Shown here in pieces: positions 5,033 through 9,201 of a DNA stretch of 9,201 bases (position 1 is the stretch's first letter; each line of letters opens with the position of its first letter). The notes beneath the pieces are model-generated. The model was not told the origin of the DNA. It was given only the letters and a program-made list of their open reading frames with translations, and searched no databases. Both the position numbers and the translations under genes were made by a program. The DNA is taken from assembly GCA_030692905.1 (NCBI GenBank), contig JAUYBT010000134.1, positions 1 through 9,201 on the forward strand, read 5' to 3'. This DNA comes from Bacteroidales bacterium (lineage in GTDB: Bacteria > Bacteroidota > Bacteroidia > Bacteroidales > VadinHA17).

Positions 5033-7765
5033 ATGAAACTAAAGATCCATATACTGATTTTATTATTGACCTTAACCTGCAATCTGGAGGCTCAGGAAAA
5101 ATATCAGATATCCGGGGATTATAAGGATCTTTCATTTAAGGAATTTGTGACCAGAACTGAAAGCTTTTTTGCTGTAAATTTTTTTTATAAAGATGAATGG
5201 GTTAACGACCTTAAGTTGTCCGATTATCCTGGTTGTATGACATTGACGTGCGTAATGGAAAACCTTCTGAGGGGAACTTCGCTCTATTATTATATTGATG
5301 ATTCAGGAAATATAGTTATTACAAGGAATTATGCTGTTAAAATATCAAATGCACCAATAGAAAAAGAGAATAACTTCATTCCTCCGACTGATTATCCGGA
5401 CTCCGGTGAAAACCAGCAGATGACCGGAAATGCATTTGTGGAAGTCGGAAATCCTGCTGAAAGATATAGGCCGGGAAAAGTTATTATCTCAGGATATATC
5501 ACAAACAGGGACACAAAAGAGCCTGTTGCGGGAGTAACAGTTTTCATTCAGAAACTTTCAACAGGAACAATTTCTAATGAGTATGGATTTTATACCTTAA
5601 CCCTGCCCCGGGGAATTCACCTGCTTCAGTTTTCATTCATCGGAATGAGAGAAAAAAAATTCAACCTGAATCTTAACGGAACCGGTGAAATGAATGTGGA
5701 GATGAACAGTATGCTCATACCACTTAAAGAAACTATTGTTTCTGCTCAGAAAAATATGACACTCCAGCGATTTGAGGTTGGTGCGGAAAAGATCAATATT
5801 ACATCATTCAGATTATTACCGACCTCCATGGGTGAATCAGACATAATAAAAAGTGTCCTTTTAATCCCGGGTGTACAATCGGTTGGAGAAGGATCAGCAG
5901 GTTTCAACGTAAGAGGAGGTTCTGCAGACCAGAACCTTATCCTTTTATATGGTGCACCAGTATACAATTCCTCTCATTTTTTCGGATTCTTTTCAGCAGT
6001 CAATTCCGATATCATAAAAGATGTTACCTTATATAAAGGTGGAATCCCCAGCCGGTATGGCGGAAGGATATCTTCTGTACTTGATATCACTTCAAAAGAA
6101 GGTAATAGAAAAGAGTTTGCAGGGAATGCGGGTATAAGCCCGATAACAACCCACTTAATGGTTGAAGGGCCCTTGATAAAAGATACCCTGACCTATCTTC
6201 TCACCGCGCGAACCACTTACTCAAACTGGATTTTTAGTTTAATTGAAAATGCATCTCTTCAAAGGAGCAGGGCATCATTCTATGATTTTAACGGAAAAAT
6301 AACCTATGACCTGAATAAAAACAATAAAATAGATTTCTCATCTTATTATAGTCACGACGCTTTCCGGTTCAATTCTGACACTGTTTACAGTTATGACAAT
6401 AATATTTTTGTTTTAAAATGGCGACATTTTTTCAATAGCAGGTTTTTTTCCGTACTTTCAATAAACAATAGTTTGTATAATTATGACATATCCAGTCAGG
6501 ATGTTGCTACAGAGGCTTTTGTTCTGTCTCATAAAATAAACAGCACCGGACTGAAAGCTGATTTCAACTGGTTTCAGGGAAGGAATGAAATCAATTTTGG
6601 TGTTGACCTGAACAAATATACCGTAATGCCCGGGAGCTATCTTCCTGCAAGCGATTCATCTCTCGTAATTCCACATATTATTGAAAAGGAAAGGGCATGG
6701 GAAGGGGCTTTATATATCGACGATAAATTTATCCTGACAAATTTTATGTCGATTAACGTTGGAATAAGAATGTCCACTTTTTACTCTTTAGGCCCTGGGT
6801 CGGTTATGATTTATGACCCTGAGTATTCAAAAAGCAGATCGACTATTATAGATACCCTTAACTTCAAATCAGGTGAAGTTTCAAGCAGGTATGCCGGACC
6901 TGAGTTGAGAATGTCATTGAATTTCAGGGTAAACGACAAGAGCTCTTTTAAGATCAATTATAACAGAACAAGGCAATATTTGCATCTGCTGTCAAATTCA
7001 ACATCGATATCCCCGACAGACACCTGGAAACTAAGTGATTATTATCTGAAACCTCAGGTTGGGGACCAGTTTGCAATAGGCTTTTACAAAATGCTGTTCA
7101 AAAATAGCTTTGAAACTTCAGTAGAGCTATATTATAAGGAAATAAAGAATATGGTCGATTTTAAAGGAGGGACAAAGCTGATAATGGATGAAAACATTGA
7201 AAAAGATATCGTAAATGTGAAGGGTAAAGCTTATGGTCTGGAACTGATATTTAAGAAGACAGAAGGAAAGATTCGCTATAGTGTAGGTTATACATACGCC
7301 AGAACCTTTATTAAAAGCATCGGAAATTTCAGTGAAGAAATTATTAATTCAGGCAAATGGTTCCCTGCGAATTTTGATAAACCCAATGATCTGGTTGTTA
7401 CCTTCAACTATCTCTTCTCACGACGCTTCAGTTTTTCATCTAACTATACATGGAGCACGGGCCGTCCAATAACCTATCCTGTTGCAACTTATCATATCAG
7501 CGATAAGATATTGGTGCATTATTCGGACCGCAATAAATACAGAATTCCTGATTATTCCCGACTGGATCTTTCTTTCAAAGTAAGTGGAAATCTCAGGTCG
7601 CGTAGAATTGCCCATCCAAACTGGACGTTCTCGGTTTATAATCTTCTTGGAAGACAAAATGTTTATTCAATTTATTTTAAAAAGGAGGGAGAACTCGTTA
7701 AGGGTTACAAGTTGTCAGTGTTTGGAAAAGCTATCCCATCTGTAACTTTTAGTTTTGACTTTTAA
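5033..7765 (+). CDS. TonB-dependent outer-membrane receptor with STN and carboxypeptidase-regulatory-like domains
   Basis: Outer-membrane active-transport channel of 910 residues, energised by TonB-ExbBD. Domain order: signal peptide 1-20 (cut near LEA/QE); an STN (secretin/TonB short N-terminal) domain at about 24-99, with FKEFVTRTESFFAVNFFYKDEW and a final GNIVIT strand; a Pro/acidic linker 101-149; a carboxypeptidase-D regulatory-like domain 150-235 (ISGYITNRDTKEPVAGVTV, NEYGFYTLTLPRG); the plug at about 260-355, with PGVQSVGEGSAGFNVRGG and YKGGIPSRYGGRISSVLDI; and a 22-strand-type barrel to the terminal FSFDF, whose final Phe is the usual BAM assembly signal. An STN domain normally signals through a FecR-type anti-sigma factor, but neither FecR nor FecI is in the window. 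The plug type and the DUF4249 gene 7 bases downstream mark it as the non-SusC class of Bacteroidota receptors. The ligand is unknown; peptide, metal chelate or oligosaccharide are all possible. Cys68 and Cys73 within the STN domain could form a disulfide. Confidence 0.93.
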   Translation: MKLKIHILILLLTLTCNLEAQEKYQISGDYKDLSFKEFVTRTESFFAVNFFYKDEWVNDLKLSDYPGCMTLTCVMENLLRGTSLYYYIDDSGNIVITRNYAVKISNAPIEKENNFIPPTDYPDSGENQQMTGNAFVEVGNPAERYRPGKVIISGYITNRDTKEPVAGVTVFIQKLSTGTISNEYGFYTLTLPRGIHLLQFSFIGMREKKFNLNLNGTGEMNVEMNSMLIPLKETIVSAQKNMTLQRFEVGAEKINITSFRLLPTSMGESDIIKSVLLIPGVQSVGEGSAGFNVRGGSADQNLILLYGAPVYNSSHFFGFFSAVNSDIIKDVTLYKGGIPSRYGGRISSVLDITSKEGNRKEFAGNAGISPITTHLMVEGPLIKDTLTYLLTARTTYSNWIFSLIENASLQRSRASFYDFNGKITYDLNKNNKIDFSSYYSHDAFRFNSDTVYSYDNNIFVLKWRHFFNSRFFSVLSINNSLYNYDISSQDVATEAFVLSHKINSTGLKADFNWFQGRNEINFGVDLNKYTVMPGSYLPASDSSLVIPHIIEKERAWEGALYIDDKFILTNFMSINVGIRMSTFYSLGPGSVMIYDPEYSKSRSTIIDTLNFKSGEVSSRYAGPELRMSLNFRVNDKSSFKINYNRTRQYLHLLSNSTSISPTDTWKLSDYYLKPQVGDQFAIGFYKMLFKNSFETSVELYYKEIKNMVDFKGGTKLIMDENIEKDIVNVKGKAYGLELIFKKTEGKIRYSVGYTYARTFIKSIGNFSEEIINSGKWFPANFDKPNDLVVTFNYLFSRRFSFSSNYTWSTGRPITYPVATYHISDKILVHYSDRNKYRIPDYSRLDLSFKVSGNLRSRRIAHPNWTFSVYNLLGRQNVYSIYFKKEGELVKGYKLSVFGKAIPSVTFSFDF

Positions 7766-7772
7766 ACCAGTT

Positions 7773-8903
7773 ATGAAAAATATACAGCAAATAATATTAT
7801 TTTCATTTTTACTTCTTCTGAACAGTTGTATAGTACAATTTATTCCTGAAACCGATGAGGATAAGGAACTGCTTGTTGTTGAGGGTTTAATTACTGATCA
7901 GCCGGAAGCTTATACAGTAAAGCTATCAAAATCCCTGCCACTGGGGAGAAAAAATGTTGCAAAACCTCTGAAGGGATGCATAGTTAAGATTTCCGATGAT
8001 ATGGGAAATACTTACAGTTTAAAAGAGACAGTAGCCGGGACATATGTTACAGACCCGGCAAAATTTCAGGGTACAATAGGAAGATGGTATACTTTGCACA
8101 TCAATACAAACACCTCTTATAATAATCTTAACTACGAATCATTCCCTATGGAGTTGAAGCCCGTTCCTAAGATCGACAGTATTTATTATGAGAAGAAGAT
8201 AATCAGAGAAAAGGATGAGATCAGCCAGGCCCTTGAAGGATGCCAGGTTTATTTAAATACCTACGATCCTGAGAACAATTGTAGTTTCTACAGATGGGAG
8301 TATTCTGAGACCTGGGAATTCCGTCTTCCATATGATGTAACCAACAGAGTATGCTGGTTATCAAACAATTCTGATAGAATTAATGTCAAAAACACTTCTG
8401 TTTTTGAGGAAGACAGGATCAACCGGTATCCATTGAACTTTATTTCGAACACGACTGACAGGCTCAGAGTAAAATACAGCATGTTAGTGAATCAATATTC
8501 CCTGAATGAAGACGAATACCTCTATTGGGAAAAATTACAAAACATAGCTGAACAAGTAGGGGGTCTTTATGATATTACTCCTGCAGCTATTCCAAGCAAC
8601 GTTTGGTGTCTCGAGGATCCAAATGAAAAGGTTTTGGGTTATTTCAGCGTTTCTGCCAGATCATCAAAAAGAATTTTCATAAAAGATTATTTCCAAGGAA
8701 TTATAAATCTCTATAACGAGTGTATTTCTGATACTATTCCCGGCGGTGTTCCTATTCCGAATCTGGGTATATCTGTTTGGGTGATTGAATATATTAATGA
8801 TGCTATGCCACCCAGCAGAGTAGTTACCGAGAATAGGGGTTGCGCAGATTGTACAGTAAGGGGAACTAACAAAGAACCTGTTTTCTGGAAAGAAGGTAAA
8901 TAA
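7773..8903 (+). CDS. DUF4249 lipoprotein, partner of the TonB receptor
   Basis: Predicted outer-membrane lipoprotein of 376 residues. The start is taken at the ATG at 7773, which puts the lipobox LNSC with Cys19 right after a hydrophobic run; an upstream in-frame TTG at 7755 would overlap the receptor gene and only lengthens the signal. The DUF4249 pattern is clear: LLVVEGLITDQP (33-44) starting an immunoglobulin-like beta domain, EDEYLYWEKLQNIAEQVGG in the middle, LGYFSVSA (288-295), and the C-terminal signature GCADCTVRGTNKEPVFW (356-372), whose paired Cys357 and Cys360 recur in the family. Genes of this family regularly sit directly behind TonB-dependent receptors that lack a SusD partner, so a lid-like or ligand-capture role at the receptor is a reasonable inference, not a proven one. 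The 7-base spacing from the receptor stop indicates translation from the same mRNA. No catalytic motif is visible. Confidence 0.9.
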   Translation: MKNIQQIILFSFLLLLNSCIVQFIPETDEDKELLVVEGLITDQPEAYTVKLSKSLPLGRKNVAKPLKGCIVKISDDMGNTYSLKETVAGTYVTDPAKFQGTIGRWYTLHINTNTSYNNLNYESFPMELKPVPKIDSIYYEKKIIREKDEISQALEGCQVYLNTYDPENNCSFYRWEYSETWEFRLPYDVTNRVCWLSNNSDRINVKNTSVFEEDRINRYPLNFISNTTDRLRVKYSMLVNQYSLNEDEYLYWEKLQNIAEQVGGLYDITPAAIPSNVWCLEDPNEKVLGYFSVSARSSKRIFIKDYFQGIINLYNECISDTIPGGVPIPNLGISVWVIEYINDAMPPSRVVTENRGCADCTVRGTNKEPVFWKEGK

Positions 8904-8928
8904 CGAATTATCAACGAAAATATTTTAA

Positions 8929-9201
8929 ATGATAAAAAAATTAAAACCGGCTATCCTTTTTTTTATATTTTTTCTGCTTCTGCAAGTTGCTTATGGTCAG
9001 ATACAGATGAATGTGCCGGATTATCTTAGTCAAAGGTTTTTACGATACTGTGAATCAGTGCCAAGAGAAGAAATATATGTCCATTCCGACAGGGAAGAGT
9101 ATGTAGCAGGAGAAGATTTATGGTTTAATGTATATCTGATTGACAGACAAAGGTTAAAGCCTTCATTAAATAGCAAAATTGTCTATTTTGAATTGCTGAA
9201 T
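8929..9201 (+). CDS. Secreted MG2-domain (alpha-2-macroglobulin-like) protein, N-terminal part, cut by window end
   Basis: The ATG at 8929 opens a frame that runs 91 codons to the last base of the window without a stop. Residues 1-24 are a signal peptide (MIKKLKPAILFF..., hydrophobic to about residue 22, AYG before the likely cut at Gln25). The mature part contains EEIYVHSDREEYVAGEDLWF (48-67) and, further on, NSKIVYFELLN. This is the characteristic start of the MG2-type macroglobulin domain found in large (often 800-900 residue) secreted Bacteroidota proteins, some of which also carry a TonB-plug-like domain later on; that later part is outside the window. The gene follows the DUF4249 gene by 25 bases with no terminator between them, so it probably belongs to the same transcript as the receptor. 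Whether it is a protease-trapping macroglobulin, an adhesion scaffold or a receptor accessory cannot be told from 91 residues. It begins too near the window edge to judge completeness. Confidence 0.85.
   Translation, partial: MIKKLKPAILFFIFFLLLQVAYGQIQMNVPDYLSQRFLRYCESVPREEIYVHSDREEYVAGEDLWFNVYLIDRQRLKPSLNSKIVYFELLN

Larger units (their letters stand above)
410..9201 (+). other. Possible seven-gene co-directional transcription unit
   Basis: Seven genes follow one another on the plus strand with gaps of 50, 13, 32, 10, 7 and 25 bases. I see no hairpin followed by a T tract in any of these gaps, whereas one is obvious just before the first gene (362-395). The receptor, DUF4249 and MG2 genes are the most tightly linked, as are the DUF1080 and oxidoreductase genes. 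The 50-base gap at 1808-1857 and the 32-base gap at 4274-4305 are the two places where an internal promoter would fit; both are AT-rich or featureless, and I could not find a full Bacteroidota-type promoter (TTTG about 20 bases before TAnnTTTG) in either. Unit membership is inferred from spacing only. Confidence 0.5.

Noticed and set aside
7755..7772. In-frame TTG at 7755 as start of the DUF4249 gene
   Set aside because: It would overlap the receptor's end and put six residues before the usual signal start; the ATG at 7773 gives a normal lipoprotein signal with Cys19.
8918..8926. Short AT-only palindrome-like stretch around AAAATATTTT
   Set aside because: Too short and entirely A/T; expected by chance in an AT-rich spacer and not a terminator.

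Overview
The window looks like part of a Bacteroidota chromosome, most likely from the Bacteroidales/Marinilabiliales side, though the sequence cannot fix a genus. The evidence is an AT-rich genome, starts without Shine-Dalgarno sequences, lipoproteins, a TonB-dependent outer-membrane receptor with an N-terminal carboxypeptidase-regulatory-like domain, and a DUF4249 lipoprotein directly behind it. All eight genes lie on the plus strand. There is no tRNA, rRNA, CRISPR array, transposase or prophage gene, and no gap between genes exceeds about 85 bases.

Layout: (1) 1-326 is the 3' end of a small lipocalin-like secreted protein gene, closed by a convincing rho-independent terminator at 362-395. 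(2) 410-4273 is a saccharolytic module: a secreted GH29 alpha-L-fucosidase, a lipoprotein with a DUF1080 (3-keto-disaccharide hydrolase) domain, and a Tat-exported Gfo/Idh/MocA oxidoreductase. (3) 4306-9201 is an envelope/uptake module: a secreted protein of unknown function, a TonB-dependent receptor with an STN sensor-type domain, a DUF4249 lipoprotein, and the start of a secreted MG2-domain protein that runs off the window.

How the parts may work together: in module 2 the exported oxidoreductase could oxidise a sugar hydroxyl to a keto group in the periplasm. The DUF1080 protein could then cleave the activated glycosidic bond, while the fucosidase removes fucosyl caps by ordinary hydrolysis. 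This oxidise-then-cleave logic is inferred from what is known of the DUF1080 and Gfo/Idh/MocA families; substrates cannot be read from the sequence. Module 3 resembles the receptor plus surface-lipoprotein pairs of Bacteroidota but has no SusC/SusD pair, so this is not a classical polysaccharide utilisation locus. Gaps from 410 onward are 50, 13, 32, 10, 7 and 25 bases with no terminator seen, so all seven genes could share a transcript. However, base composition drops at the 4273/4306 boundary, and the two modules may be independent neighbours.
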